A stretch of 64,000 nt of DNA from Eleusine coracana subsp. coracana (Eukaryota > Streptophyta > Magnoliopsida > Poales > Poaceae), in contig CM064427.1 in the NCBI GenBank assembly GCA_032690845.1, positions 20,495,164 to 20,559,163 on the forward strand, written 5' to 3'. The position numbers and the translations under genes were made by a program. The number at the start of each line of letters is the position of its first letter. Position 1 is the first letter of the stretch. Below are positions 21,703 through 32,098 of the stretch, piece after piece. Under the pieces are notes generated by a model. That model saw only the letters and a list, made by a program, of their open reading frames with translations. It made no database searches and was not told the DNA's origin.

Positions 21703-24700
21703 TCCTCCCCCTCTTGAAGTGGAGTCATCCTCGACTCAAGCTCATCCTCTTCTCCCAAGTATGGTTTCAAATCTGAAATGTTAAAAGTAGGACTAACCCC
21801 GAACTCGGGAGGCAACTCAAGTTTGTATGCGTTATCATTAATCTTCTCTATTATTTTGAATGGACCATCAGCTCTAGGCATTAGTTTAGACTTTCTCAAT
21901 TCTGGAAATCTATCCTTCCTTAAGTGTAACCACACTAAATCACCTACATCAAGCTTTACTTCCATTCTTCCCTTACTACCAGCAATTTTATACTTTTCAT
22001 TCATCTTTTCAATGCTAAGTCTAGTGGTCTCATGCATTTGCCAAATAAATTCAGCACGCTCCTTAGCATCAATATGAACTCTCTCATTAATAGGTAGAGG
22101 AAGTATATCAAGTGGAGTACGGGGATCAAAACCATACACTACCTTGAATGGACTTACCTTGGTAGTAGAATGTGTTGCCCGATTATAAGCAAACTCAACA
22201 TGAGGTAAGCATTCTTCCCATTGCTTCAAATTTTTCTTCAAAATAGCTTGCAACATAGTACCCAAAGTGCGGTTCACAACCTCAGTTTGTCCATCAGTTT
22301 GTGGATGACAAGTTGTAGAAAATAACAACTTTGTACCCAACTTATTCCAAAGCGTGCGCCAAAAATGACTCAAGAATTTTGCATCAGGATCTGAAACAAT
22401 AGTAGAAGGCATACCATGCAAACGTACAATTTCTTTGAAAAAAAGATTAGCAATATAACTAGCATCATCAGTTTTATGACATGATATAAAGTGTGCCATC
22501 TTGGAAAAATGATCCACGACAACAAAAATGCTATCGCTCCCCCTCTTAGTCCTAGGCAGTCCTAAAATAAAGTCCATAGAAATATCCGTCCAAGGAATAG
22601 AAGGAACAGGAAGTGGCATGTATAAACCATATGGATTCAATCGAGACTTAGCTTTTTGACATGTAGTGCAGCGAGCAACAAAACGCTCAACATCTTTCCT
22701 CATCCTTGGCCAAAATAAGTGTGTGGCCAAAATATCCTCTGTCTTCTTAGCACCAAAATGACCCATCAATCCACCTCCATGCGCCTCCTGCAACAACAAA
22801 AGACGAACGGAACCAACTGAAATGCATAGGCGGTTAGCTCTAAACAAGAATCCATCATTCAACACAAATTTGTGCCAAGCACGACCTTCTTTACAGTGCA
22901 GCAATACATCTTTAAAATCAACATCAGCAACATATTGTTCTTTAATTGCCTCAAGTCCAAAAATTCTACAATCAAGTTGAGACAACAAAGTATATCGCCT
23001 AGATAAAGCATCAGCAATCACATTATCCTTCCCTTTCTTATGTTTAATAATATAAGGAAAAGACTCAATAAACTCAACCCATTTAGCATGTCTACGGTTC
23101 AAATTCCCTTGAGAACGAATATACTTAAGTGATTCATGATCAGAATGAATAACAAATTCTTTGGGCAACAAATAATGACGCCACGTCTCTAAAGAACGTA
23201 CAAGTGCATATAGTTCCTTATCATACGTGGAATAATTCAGAACAGGCCTAGTAATTTTCTCACTAAAGTATGCAACAGGTTTACCATCTTGCATCAAAAC
23301 ACCACCAATGCCTATACCACTAGCATCACAATCAAGCTCAAAAGTCTTATCAAAATTGGGTAATTGCAGCAATGGTGCATGTGTAAGTTTGTCCTTCAAA
23401 GCATCAAAAGACTCATGATGTACCTTACCAAAATGGAAGTCAACGCCCTTCTTTGTCAACTCATGCAATGGTGCAGCAATGGTGCTGAAATCTTTGACAA
23501 AGCGGCGGTAGAAACCTGCAAGACCAAGAAAACTCCTCACCTGTGTGATAGTTTTTGGTACAGGCCAGCTCTTTATGGCTTCAATCTTCGCCTCATCCAC
23601 CTCAATTCCCTGTGGAGTCACAACATAGCCAAGAAAAGAGACTCGATCCGTGCAAAAGGTGCACTTCTCAAGGTTACCAAATAAACGTGCAACTCGCAAA
23701 GCATCAAAAACAGCACGTAAATGAATCATATGATCATCCATAGATTTGCTATAAATCAAGATATCATCAAAGTAAACAACCACAAATTTGCCAATAAAAG
23801 GTCTTAAAACCTCATTCATCAAACGCATGAAAGTACTGGGTGCATTAGTTAACCCAAAAGGCATTACTAACCACTCATACAACCCGAATTTGGTTTTGAA
23901 AGCTGTTTTCCATTCATCTCCAAGTTTCATTCTAATTTGATGGTAGCCACTACGCAAATCAATTTTAGTGAAAATTATAGCACCACATAACTCATCAAGC
24001 ATGTCGTCTAGCCTAGGAATAGGATGATGATACCTAATAGTAATGTTATTAATGGCTCTACAATCTACACACATACGCCAAGAACCATCTTTCTTAGGAA
24101 CCAAAAGTACAGGAACAGCACAAGGACTAAGTGATTGACGAACATACCCACGATCCAAAAGGTCTTGGACTTGTCGTTGTATCTCCTTAGTCTCCTCAGG
24201 GTTGGTCCTATAAGCAGCACGGTTTGGTAAAGTAGCACCAGGAATCAAATCAATTTGATGCTCAATCCCTCTCAAAGGTGGCAATCCTGGGGGTATCTCA
24301 GCTGGGAAAACATCCTCATACTCCTGCAAAAGGTTAGTGACAGCAGGAGGCAAAGCACTAGAAGCAATATCACCAAGCAAAAACAAGGCTTGTTTGCATA
24401 TCAAAGCATAGCAAATATCATCAGTAGAAATTTCAGCAAGCTCAGATTTTGTGGCAAGACATGAACGACCTTGTAATTTAATTGCAGCACCCTTAGAACT
24501 TGAAGAATCATTAACATTACTTGGTGTAGAAGCAGAATTAACAGGTTGCTGAATTTCAGGGCTTTTATTTTTCAAACTAGCAGCTCGTTCTAAATCAGTT
24601 TGTACAATTTCAGCAGGGGTCATTGGTAACAAAGTAATTTTAGTTCCTTTATGCATAAAAGTGTACTTATTACTTTTACCATGGTGTACAGCATCATTAT

Positions 24701-25931
24701 CAAATTCCCAAGGTCTACCCAATAAAAGTGAACAAGCTTGCATGGGTACAACATCACAATCAACAAAATCCACATAGGAACCAATGAAAAAAGGAACTCT
24801 GCAAGTTTGTGTTACCTTAGCTTTTCCAGAGTCATTTAACCACTGAATGTAGTATGGATGTGGATGTGGGCGTGTGGTCAAATCAAGCTTCTTAACCACA
24901 TCAGAACTCACCAAATTGTTGCAGCTTCCTCCATCAATGATGACACGTGCCCGACGGTTCTTGATGATGAAGAAAATCTGGAACAAGTTATGTCGCTGCA
25001 TCATCTCGGGCTGCTGGACTTGTGTGCTAAGCACACGCTGCACAATAATATTCATATAGCCCGTGGTATCTCCGCCTTCAAGGACGAGATCACCGCTGGT
25101 GGTAGCGACATCCTCCTCCTCATCCTCCACATCGGAGGTGCTCATGTAACCGCCATCATCTGTCGCCACATATGCCCGCCGACTTGGGCAATCTTTCTGC
25201 ACATGGCCAAGACCATGGCAGCGGTGGCACTGAATCCCTGTAGTGCGTCCCATTGAAGCAACAGAGGAGGCAGTACTAGCCGGTACCTGCACAGAATTTT
25301 TACCTAAGCGCGTAGAAGGGGCAGGGGCTGATCTTGGTGCTGCAGAAACAACACTAGCTGGTGGGGGCGGCCGGAAAGATGGCTTGGGCAGCCCCGAAGT
25401 CCCCGTCGGCCGTGGTGGGTAGAAATTCCTGGACTTGCTGTACTCCTCAAAAGCCTGGAAAAGTCCCTGTGATTCTTTCTCTGCAAGCATAGCATACTGG
25501 AAACACTGGTTGAGGGTATAAAATTTTTTGTAATCAAGGATGTCCTGAATTTCTTTTCTCAAACCAGAATAAAAGCGACAAATCTGATCCTCTACTTTTT
25601 CAACCACAGCACAACGAATCAAACCCTTCTGAAGCTCACTAAAATACTTCTGAACAGTTTTATCTCCTTGATCTAAACGCTGCAGTTTATTACGAATTTC
25701 TCTATAAAAAGAAGGAGGAACAAAACGATCACGCATTTCTACCTTAAGTTCTTCCCAAGTAGTAGGCAAATCGGTTTCAGTAGCTAGACCACTCCACCAA
25801 ACAATAGCAAAGTCCTTAAACTCACTAGTGGCTTGTCTAACTCTATGTTGTTCAGGAATAAGGTGGGCATTAAATTTTTGTTCTACCGTCATTTCCCAAT
25901 CAAGGTAAGCATCACCATCGTATTGACCCAA
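21513..25931 (-). CDS. Chromovirus gag-pol polyprotein, main open frame (1472 aa)
   Basis: One uninterrupted frame encodes, by approximate residue: a Retrotrans_gag domain (10-150); the zinc knuckle CHRCHGLGHVQKDC (235-248); a protease with VIIDGGS (330-336); reverse transcriptase with VDCRAINNIT and YFDDILIYS (720-728); RNase H with FELDCDASG (864) and HSDHESL; and integrase with HHCC residues (about 1051-1091) and the D, D, E residues in SMDFI, SDPDAKF and GQTEVVN. Catalytic residues all look intact. The first Met here is internal: the same frame continues upstream to 26423 across a single TAA at 25989-25991. The last 62 codons lie in the 3' LTR. The element could encode working enzymes if that stop is bypassed. 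Confidence 0.92.
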   Translation of the reverse strand: MGQYDGDAYLDWEMTVEQKFNAHLIPEQHRVRQATSEFKDFAIVWWSGLATETDLPTTWEELKVEMRDRFVPPSFYREIRNKLQRLDQGDKTVQKYFSELQKGLIRCAVVEKVEDQICRFYSGLRKEIQDILDYKKFYTLNQCFQYAMLAEKESQGLFQAFEEYSKSRNFYPPRPTGTSGLPKPSFRPPPPASVVSAAPRSAPAPSTRLGKNSVQVPASTASSVASMGRTTGIQCHRCHGLGHVQKDCPSRRAYVATDDGGYMSTSDVEDEEEDVATTSGDLVLEGGDTTGYMNIIVQRVLSTQVQQPEMMQRHNLFQIFFIIKNRRARVIIDGGSCNNLVSSDVVKKLDLTTRPHPHPYYIQWLNDSGKAKVTQTCRVPFFIGSYVDFVDCDVVPMQACSLLLGRPWEFDNDAVHHGKSNKYTFMHKGTKITLLPMTPAEIVQTDLERAASLKNKSPEIQQPVNSASTPSNVNDSSSSKGAAIKLQGRSCLATKSELAEISTDDICYALICKQALFLLGDIASSALPPAVTNLLQEYEDVFPAEIPPGLPPLRGIEHQIDLIPGATLPNRAAYRTNPEETKEIQRQVQDLLDRGYVRQSLSPCAVPVLLVPKKDGSWRMCVDCRAINNITIRYHHPIPRLDDMLDELCGAIIFTKIDLRSGYHQIRMKLGDEWKTAFKTKFGLYEWLVMPFGLTNAPSTFMRLMNEVLRPFIGKFVVVYFDDILIYSKSMDDHMIHLRAVFDALRVARLFGNLEKCTFCTDRVSFLGYVVTPQGIEVDEAKIEAIKSWPVPKTITQVRSFLGLAGFYRRFVKDFSTIAAPLHELTKKGVDFHFGKVHHESFDALKDKLTHAPLLQLPNFDKTFELDCDASGIGIGGVLMQDGKPVAYFSEKITRPVLNYSTYDKELYALVRSLETWRHYLLPKEFVIHSDHESLKYIRSQGNLNRRHAKWVEFIESFPYIIKHKKGKDNVIADALSRRYTLLSQLDCRIFGLEAIKEQYVADVDFKDVLLHCKEGRAWHKFVLNDGFLFRANRLCISVGSVRLLLLQEAHGGGLMGHFGAKKTEDILATHLFWPRMRKDVERFVARCTTCQKAKSRLNPYGLYMPLPVPSIPWTDISMDFILGLPRTKRGSDSIFVVVDHFSKMAHFISCHKTDDASYIANLFFKEIVRLHGMPSTIVSDPDAKFLSHFWRTLWNKLGTKLLFSTTCHPQTDGQTEVVNRTLGTMLQAILKKNLKQWEECLPHVEFAYNRATHSTTKVSPFKVVYGFDPRTPLDILPLPINERVHIDAKERAEFIWQMHETTRLSIEKMNEKYKIAGSKGRMEVKLDVGDLVWLHLRKDRFPELRKSKLMPRADGPFKIIEKINDNAYKLELPPEFGVSPTFNISDLKPYLGEEDELESRMTPLQEGEDDEDINSMDTHNTRPNLDLQSPMTRARARQLNLEVSSFRRSLLYVTFENGLLPNDYFMIRNHG

Positions 25932-25988
25932 AAACGAAGGAATTGAAAACTTAATTTTAGCATACAGATCATCTGGAGCATAGTTACC

Positions 25989-26423
25989 TTATGTGTGACG
26001 GTTGTGGTTGTGGAAACCACCCATACCTTGAGGGTTACGTTGCAAACGGCGTCGTAACCTTGCGGTCCTTGTAGCTGACCTATCGACGGTGCCATCAGCC
26101 TTATACACCGTTGCTTCATCATGATCGTCTTCAACGTCGTTGTTGGTGTCGTTGTTGGTGTTGTTATTGTTGTTGTTGTTGTTGTTGTTGTTGGTCTTGT
26201 GAGCGGTCTCCAATTCGACAACCTGATCGGTTAGCTTAGAGACTCTCTTATCCAACCGCTTAATGCTTTCTCCCAGGTGAAGCTTGGTGACGGCGTCGGT
26301 GACGGCCCTGGTGATCGTCTCTGCCAAATCACTCTGAACCGCCTGCAAAGCCTTCTGTAACTGATTTTGGCTCACGCACTCATCCAATTTGGAGGGTGAA
26401 GCACCCTCCCCATCGCTTCTTGA
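25989..26423 (-). pseudogene. Chromovirus gag N terminus, ended by an in-frame TAA
   Basis: From MSRSDGEGASPSKLDECVSQ at 26423 the frame encodes a helical region (QKALQAVQSDLAETITRAV, ESIKRLDKRVSKLTDQVVEL) that looks coiled-coil. An Asn run from a (GTT/AAC) microsatellite (26155-26194) follows, then an acidic stretch and an Arg-rich end before TAA at 25989-25991. After the stop the same frame goes on as GNYAPDDLYAKIKFSIPSFL into the main polyprotein. One nonsense change thus separates two halves of one gag-pol. A possible earlier Met at 26450 adds nine residues. Confidence 0.8.
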
Positions 26424-27655
26424 CATCAGAAACACCAAAACAGGAAACAAAAAGTGAAGGTTATCCCTACAAAAATACTAAGCAGTGGTGCCTCTCAACA
26501 CAGCAAAAGTAAGCTTCTTGCAAAGCTCTTACAAAGTTCTGAAAATAACAAAGCGAAGGATACCAGGGAGAAGTGTTCCACGATTGCAAGGGTTACCAAA
26601 TAATCTATGTGCTGTCCAGAAGAACTATGTAGAGCTAGGAAGGCCAAATATATATATATATGAGTGGCACACAAATCAAAAACAGATAGTAAAGCTAAAT
26701 AAGTGCCCAAATAACTTGTCCCTAGTTGCTGGTCTAACTATGTTCTAGAACAGTAGTGATAGCAAAGAAGAAACAAAGAGACAAAGGGACACAGTCGATA
26801 ACAGGGGGCTTAGTGTAAAACAGCCAAACTCAGAAATTCCAGGGGGCTAGATGGAGCACTAGTAGGAATCCTAAATTTCTTTTTTTTTATTTTATTTTTT
26901 TGATATTTTTTCCAACTCACTAGCAAACAGGAAGAAACCACAAAAAATTTCAGCTCAAACCGAGATAGGACGTGGCCTACAGAAAATCTTGAAGTTTCAG
27001 AAAACGTCGGGTTTCAACTTGAATGAATTTTTTCTTTATCTTCCCGATTTTTTTTGAATTTTTTGACGATGGCACACAAGGTGTAGCCGAGTGTGGGTAT
27101 GCTCAACTTTTCGTCAAGAATCTCCTGTAAAAATTTCAGTCAAAACGGACAACCGAGCGAAAAGTTATGGCTGTTTTACCGAAGGGGTGTCGAAATCGGT
27201 TATGAAGAACCCGGGGGTTTGAGTGAAATCCGAGTCGGGCTTGGGGTCGGGTAGGGAGTTTTTTGGTGAGGTGGATGCAGCGGAAAGTAGAATTTGTGAA
27301 AATTGGTCCGAGGTGATGAGGGTAGGTTTAGGGTGGGATTAGGGTGGGCGTGTTGATCAATCAACCCTAGCACACAAAGCCGACAAAACCGAGGATGGTG
27401 AAGGGGATGGCGGCTAGGGTTGCAAGGGAAACACTACTGACGACAAAAACACAAACTAAACCAGCGACTAAACAAGAACTAGGGCACAAACTCAACACTA
27501 CGGACTCTGAAATTGAAATATGCAAAGGCTAAAACACGTGGTTATGGGCGGGGGAAATTCTTTTTTGGTATTTTCAGTGGACGATAGGAAGAACACGAAA
27601 ACAAAATTAAAGGGTAGTGTGAACCTGACGGTGCACCTGAAGCTCTGATACCACT
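26424..27655 (-). other. Chromovirus 5' leader
   Basis: About 1.2 kb between the 5' LTR and the gag start with no coding content I can support. It contains a T-rich run at 26879-26912 (plus-strand view) and the primer site next to the LTR. A leader of this length is common in this element class. Confidence 0.7.
27642..27653 (-). other. Chromovirus primer-binding site
   Basis: The minus strand reads TGGTATCAGAGC, a perfect initiator tRNA-Met complement, two bases after the 5' LTR end at 27656. Confidence 0.93.
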
Positions 27656-28578
27656 TGATGTGAACAAGGGTTCCCGATCTTCCGAAAGGTTCTTGGTAAG
27701 TTGATTTGGTCGGAGGCAACACACAAATCGATCTGGCTTCAGAACAGCACGTTCTAAACCCCGCAATCGCAGCACGACGTCTCCTCTGGTTATCAACCGT
27801 CCAAAGACGATTGACCTCACCGAGAAGGCTAATCCCTGCCTGTGAATCAAGAACACAAGCAAGAACAACGAAGAATGCAACACAATTGCAGATGTATGAT
27901 TAAACTCTCAAAGTTGGGGTCTCACAAACCGATGAACGGCAAAACTGTTTATGAACAGAATTGATCTAAGCAAAACCCCAACCCTAATGGTGCGGTGGCG
28001 GCTGTATATAAAGACCTTAGGGTCGTGCAAGATCCTCTGGACGCGCCCCTAATTGGGCTCAACTAGATACAAAGCCCAAAGGCCAAAAATAGGCGACACA
28101 GCACCGACACAGATTCTGGACTCTCTCTTGTTTTGATGATTCCCGATGACTCCAGATGAATTTTGACATGAGGCCGGCGGCATTGGAAAGGTCTTCTACT
28201 TATCTTTCCGTGCATATGTAGAACGTTCAAATCTGAGTCCGTATGCGTCCTGGGTGACCGTTTTAGTACAGACTGGTCCTGGGCCCCGAAACAGACTCGA
28301 AGTCGGTTTTGATTTGGCCTCCACTTTGGCTTCCAAGCCCTTGCTGGTCCTCCACGTTCCCAACTCCTTCTCCCATCATCTCCTGGTCCTCTCCATGGTT
28401 TCTAATCATAAAATAATCATTAGGTAGCAAACCAATCTCAAAAGTAACATATAGCAAAGAACGTAGGAACGAGCTCACCTCTAAATTTAGTTGTCGTGCA
28501 CGAGCTCTAGTCATTAGACCTTGCAAGTCCAGATTTGGAGGAGTGTTGTGTGTATCCATAGGAGTGATGTCCTCATCA
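27656..28578 (-). repeat. Chromovirus 5' LTR (923 bp)
   Basis: Direct repeat of 20780-21702, ending GTTCACATCA next to the primer site. Its outer end TGATGAGG at 28578 abuts the CAACT duplication at 28579-28583. Confidence 0.95.
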
Positions 28579-30278
28579 CAACTGCTCTTGTCGTATTTCA
28601 AGACGAGATAAATGATCTGCTACAGAATTTTCTACTCCTTTCTTATCTCTTATCTCCAAATCAAATTCTTGCAGCATCAATACCCATTGCATTAACCGAG
28701 GCTTAGACTCCTTCTTTGAAACCAAGTATCTTATAGCAGCATGATTAGTATATACAATCACCTTAGAATTTAGAATGTAGGATCTAAACTTCTCCAAAGC
28801 AAATATAACAGCTAACATCTCTTTCTCAGTTGTTGTATAATTGATTTGTGCCTCATTCAAAGTTTTGCTAGCATAATAAATAGCATGCACTTTACCTTCC
28901 TTCTGTTGTCCAAGAACAGCTCCAACTACATAGTCACTTGCATCGCACATAATTTCAAAAGGTAAACTCCAATCAGGTGGCTGCATAATGGGTGCAGAGC
29001 ATAGAGCTTTCTTTAATCTTCTGAAGGCCAAGAGTCTGTCCTCGTCCATGACAAATTTTGTATCTTCCTTTAACAATTCTGTCAGGGGTTTAGTAATCTT
29101 TGAGTAAACCTGAACAAATCTACGATAGAAGTTGGCATGTACAAGAAAACTCCTCAAAGTTGTAAGATCAGTAGGGGGAGGCAATTTCTCAACTGTAGAT
29201 ACCTTTGCCTTATCAACCTCTATCCCTCTTTTAGATATGACATGACCAAGTACTATCCCTTCTGTTACCATGAAGTGACACTTCTCCCAATTAAGAACTA
29301 AGTCGCATTCAACACACCTTTTCAAAACCTTCTCCAAATTCTCAAACAGCTATCAAAATCAGCACCATGCACTGAGAAGTCATCCATAAATACCTCCATA
29401 ATATCTTCTATGAATTCAGCGAATATTGCATTCATGCATCTTTGAAATGTTGCGGGCGCGTTGCAAAGACCAAATGGCATCCTTCTATATGCATATGTCC
29501 CAAATGGGCAAGTAAAAGTAGTTTTCTACTGATCTTCTGGTCTTACCGGTATTTGAAAGAAACCACTATATCCATCCAAATAACAAAAGTATGAATTCTT
29601 TGCTAACCTTTCAAGCATCTTGTCAATGAACGGAAGAGGATAGTGATCTTTCTTTGTCACTTTGTTCAAACTTCTATAATCAATGCACATTCTCCATCCA
29701 GTTACAGTCCTTTGAGGGATCAACTCATTGTTCTCGTTAGGCACTACTGTCAACCCTCCTTTCTTGGGTACACAATGTACTGGACTAACCCATTCACTAT
29801 CAGGAACAGGGTAGATCACACCTGCATTAAGCAGCTTCAAAATCTCCTTTTTAATCACTGGCTTCATTGATTCCTTCAACCTTCGCATCCCTTCAACCAC
29901 TAGTTTAGTATTCTCCTTCAAGTTAATCTTGTGGGTGCAAAATGCGGGGCTGATTCCCTTGATGTCATCCAATGTGTAACCAATAGCTTTCTTATACTTT
30001 TTGAGCATAGCGAGAAGCTTCTCTGTTTCTTCTTTCGTTAGAGCGTTGTTCACAATAACTAGATATGTTCTATTCTTTCCAAGATATTCATAGTGTAGCT
30101 CCTTCGGCAGTTCCTTCTGTTCCACTTCTGGCGCTACTTCTAGATCCATCTCCCCGAGAGGTTTAAAATCAGGATTTTCTTGGTTGAGCCGATTGACGCA
30201 AGCATCACGCCGATCGGCGCTGGCAGTATACTCGTCAGTTCTGCGCATGATGTGGTCCAATGGGTCTCCCATATCCAT
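28579..30278 (-). pseudogene. Athila reverse transcriptase / RNase H, broken
   Basis: From 30278: SADRRDACVNRLNQ (a palindrome pair inside coding DNA), then the RT fingers with EWVSPVHCVPKKGG, RTVTGWRMCIDYRSLNK and FCYLDGYSGFFQIPV. Across a break come YRRMPFGLCNAPATFQRCM and the catalytic FMDDFSVHGADFD. RNase H follows with FEIMCDASDYVVGAVLGQ and IVYTNHAAIRYLVSKK, ending at ADHLSRLE. The FMDDF form and the PKKGG..VVPN.NNELIP insert mark the Athila lineage. A stop at about 29524 and a frame change near 29340 inactivate it. The chromovirus interrupts it right after RNase H. Confidence 0.9.
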
Positions 30279-30311
30279 CCCTATCCTCTCGTCTTCCTCT
30301 GGGCAGAATTC

Positions 30312-31310
30312 CTAATAGTTGGAAGAGTCTTGATGAGACGGATCATTAAATTGAAATCGCACTTCTTCCTCTCCCAGGTGTAGCGTAATTTGACCTTTCC
30401 CAGCATCCAGAACAGCTTGTACTAATCTTAAGAATGGCCTTCCCAGAATGATATCTTCAACCCCAGTTTCTTTATTGTCTAGAACGAAGAAATCTATCGG
30501 TATTGTTTTCGAGCTGATCTCAATTTCGACATTCTTGATCACTCCTAGTGGCTTGGTCTTCCTACCATCCACCATGATGAGCTCCAGTTCAGTTCCCATC
30601 AGCCGCTGTTGAGTTCCATAAGGCATGCTCATGAATGCATCATAAGTCATCAAGCTGACACGAGAACCAAAGTCACACAAGGCTTTTAGAAATTTCTTCC
30701 TCGATATCTCACATGGTATGTACGGTTCTTCTTTTTCCTCTTCAGTGAGACCTACAACATACACACCACATAATCCTTCGTAGGGGGATGGCTCAAAGCA
30801 ATTGTCTAGCAATCTCTTCGCTTGTTTCACCTCTGTTCCATCAAGCTCTATATCATCCTTGTAAAGCTTCCCTAAAACTCTCCCAATAATCTCTTGATCA
30901 AAAACTTCTGACTTGAGGCGATTAATTGGGAAATTATACTCAATGCCGGCTTCGGAGGCGTCTTGCGGACTGAAGGATCTTCTCATATTAAGAAACTCGT
31001 GCGAAAAATCAATGGGAATCCAGTCCATCGGCTCAAATTCGACAAGTGGTTTAGCATTCGCCAATGTTCTATCCCCCTTTGGTTTAGCAAAGTTCCCTTC
31101 AAATTCCTTCAGGTGGTTGTCCAGAATTGCAGCTTCTATCTTGGTATATTCCTTGCTACTTGACGGAGTCATCAGGGTTGTCGCGACTGCGCTGATCGGC
31201 TCAGAGACTGCGCCTATCGACACACACATCAGATCCACAGAGGCGGGTCCAATGGGCTTTATTTCTTCGAATTGCTTCGAAGTAATCATTGCTCTACTCT
31301 CGGACATCAA
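30312..31310 (-). pseudogene. Athila protease region
   Basis: A 332-residue open stretch in the same frame as gag upstream and RT downstream, separated from each by stops. The protease core is LCDFGSRVSLM (family form LCDLGASVNLM) with IILGRPFLRLVQAVLDAGKG downstream. The catalytic Asp is kept. It processes the polyprotein. A palindrome pair at 31194/31215 encodes IGAVSEPISAVA in this frame, a different peptide from the one the same DNA word encodes in pol. Confidence 0.85.
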
Positions 31311-31328
31311 GATCTATTCAGCTGGTGA

Positions 31329-31976
31329 CTATTCCTTCTGCCTAACTTCTGGGCATTGCCGATTTGGTTCTAGATATTCTTCCCAATGCTTGTGCAGAGC
31401 TTCATTCTCTGTAATTTTGCCTAACAATTCGATCCCTACCTTGGCTGTCAATCTCAGAAAAATTCCTCCAGCCGATCCGTCCAAATTCATCCTCGATGCC
31501 TTGTTTATGGCCATGTAGAAGGTTTGAGCACACATATTCTCATCAATGCCAAGGTCAGGTCCTTGTTTCAACAATGTTTTAAAACACGTCCAGGCTTCTG
31601 CGAGAGATTCTTCATCTTCTTGTAAGAAGTTCACCACTTCCCTTCTCAACTTACCTTTTGCTTCTCGAGATGCTGCCTCATGCCACTCTTTGGCTTTTCC
31701 TCCCAAAGAGAATGGGAAAAGCAGCCATCTGTAAAGATCCCGAGGCACTCCTTCATGAGAGAATGGTTGGCAAAGTGCCTCCAAATCTTGTAAGTGAGTA
31801 TACGGGTTCTCCTCTTTCGCTCCAAAGAACTTGTTTGCTTTAGCCATGTTAATGATAATGGGGTTCAACACATACGAGGAGGCCGTGGCCTTCTCATCTA
31901 AGGATGGAGGCACCAGCACGTATCGAGATGGTAGAGAAAGTTCCTTGAGCGTCAAAGAAGGTCCTGTTGTAATCAT
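31329..31976 (-). pseudogene. Athila gag, short remnant
   Basis: From the ATG at 31976 about 215 residues are open. They include YVLNPIIINMAKANKFFGAK, NPYTHLQDLEALCQPF and LLFPFSLGGKAKEWHEAASR, the F.FSL..KA..W block of Retrotrans_gag, then ALHKHWEEYLEPNRQCPE near the stop. It continues in frame into the protease piece after the stop at 31329. The protein would form the particle shell. It looks shorter than usual for Athila gag, so part may be deleted. Confidence 0.8.
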
Positions 31977-32069
31977 CCTGAAAATTCACATAAAACACAA
32001 AAACAAAAACAACTAGAAAAGAGAGGATTAGATGTTAGTAAAATATTAATAGTAAAAGAACTGTCTTGC

Positions 32070-32087
32070 TCTCCGGCAACGATGCTA
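32070..32087 (-). other. Athila primer-binding site (tRNA-Asp type, degenerate)
   Basis: The minus strand reads TAGCATCGTTGCCGGAGA, a diverged form of TGGCGCCGTTGCCGGGGA used by Tat/Athila elements. It lies 11 bases inside the LTR end. Confidence 0.6.
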
Positions 32088-32098
32088 GAAAAAGGGCT

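Larger units (their letters stand above)
20780..28578 (-). mobile_element. Near-intact chromovirus (CRM-like), 7.8 kb
   Basis: The element is bounded by two 923-bp LTRs and a perfect CAACT duplication, and inserted into the Athila pol between RNase H and integrase. It has a primer site, a leader, gag, a long intact gag-pol reading frame and a polypurine tract (AAGAGGGGGAGGA, 21715-21703). I count about 36 mismatches between the LTRs by hand (about 4%), so it is the youngest layer of this nest but not brand new. The C-terminal coding sequence runs into the 3' LTR and contains MTRARARQLNLEVSSF. From memory this is typical of the CRM (centromeric) lineage; the clade call is inference. Confidence 0.9.

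Noticed and set aside
22000..25256. Plus-strand open frames across the chromovirus (for example 23364-23684 and 24858-25256)
   Set aside because: Antisense shadows of the intact minus-strand gag-pol frame.
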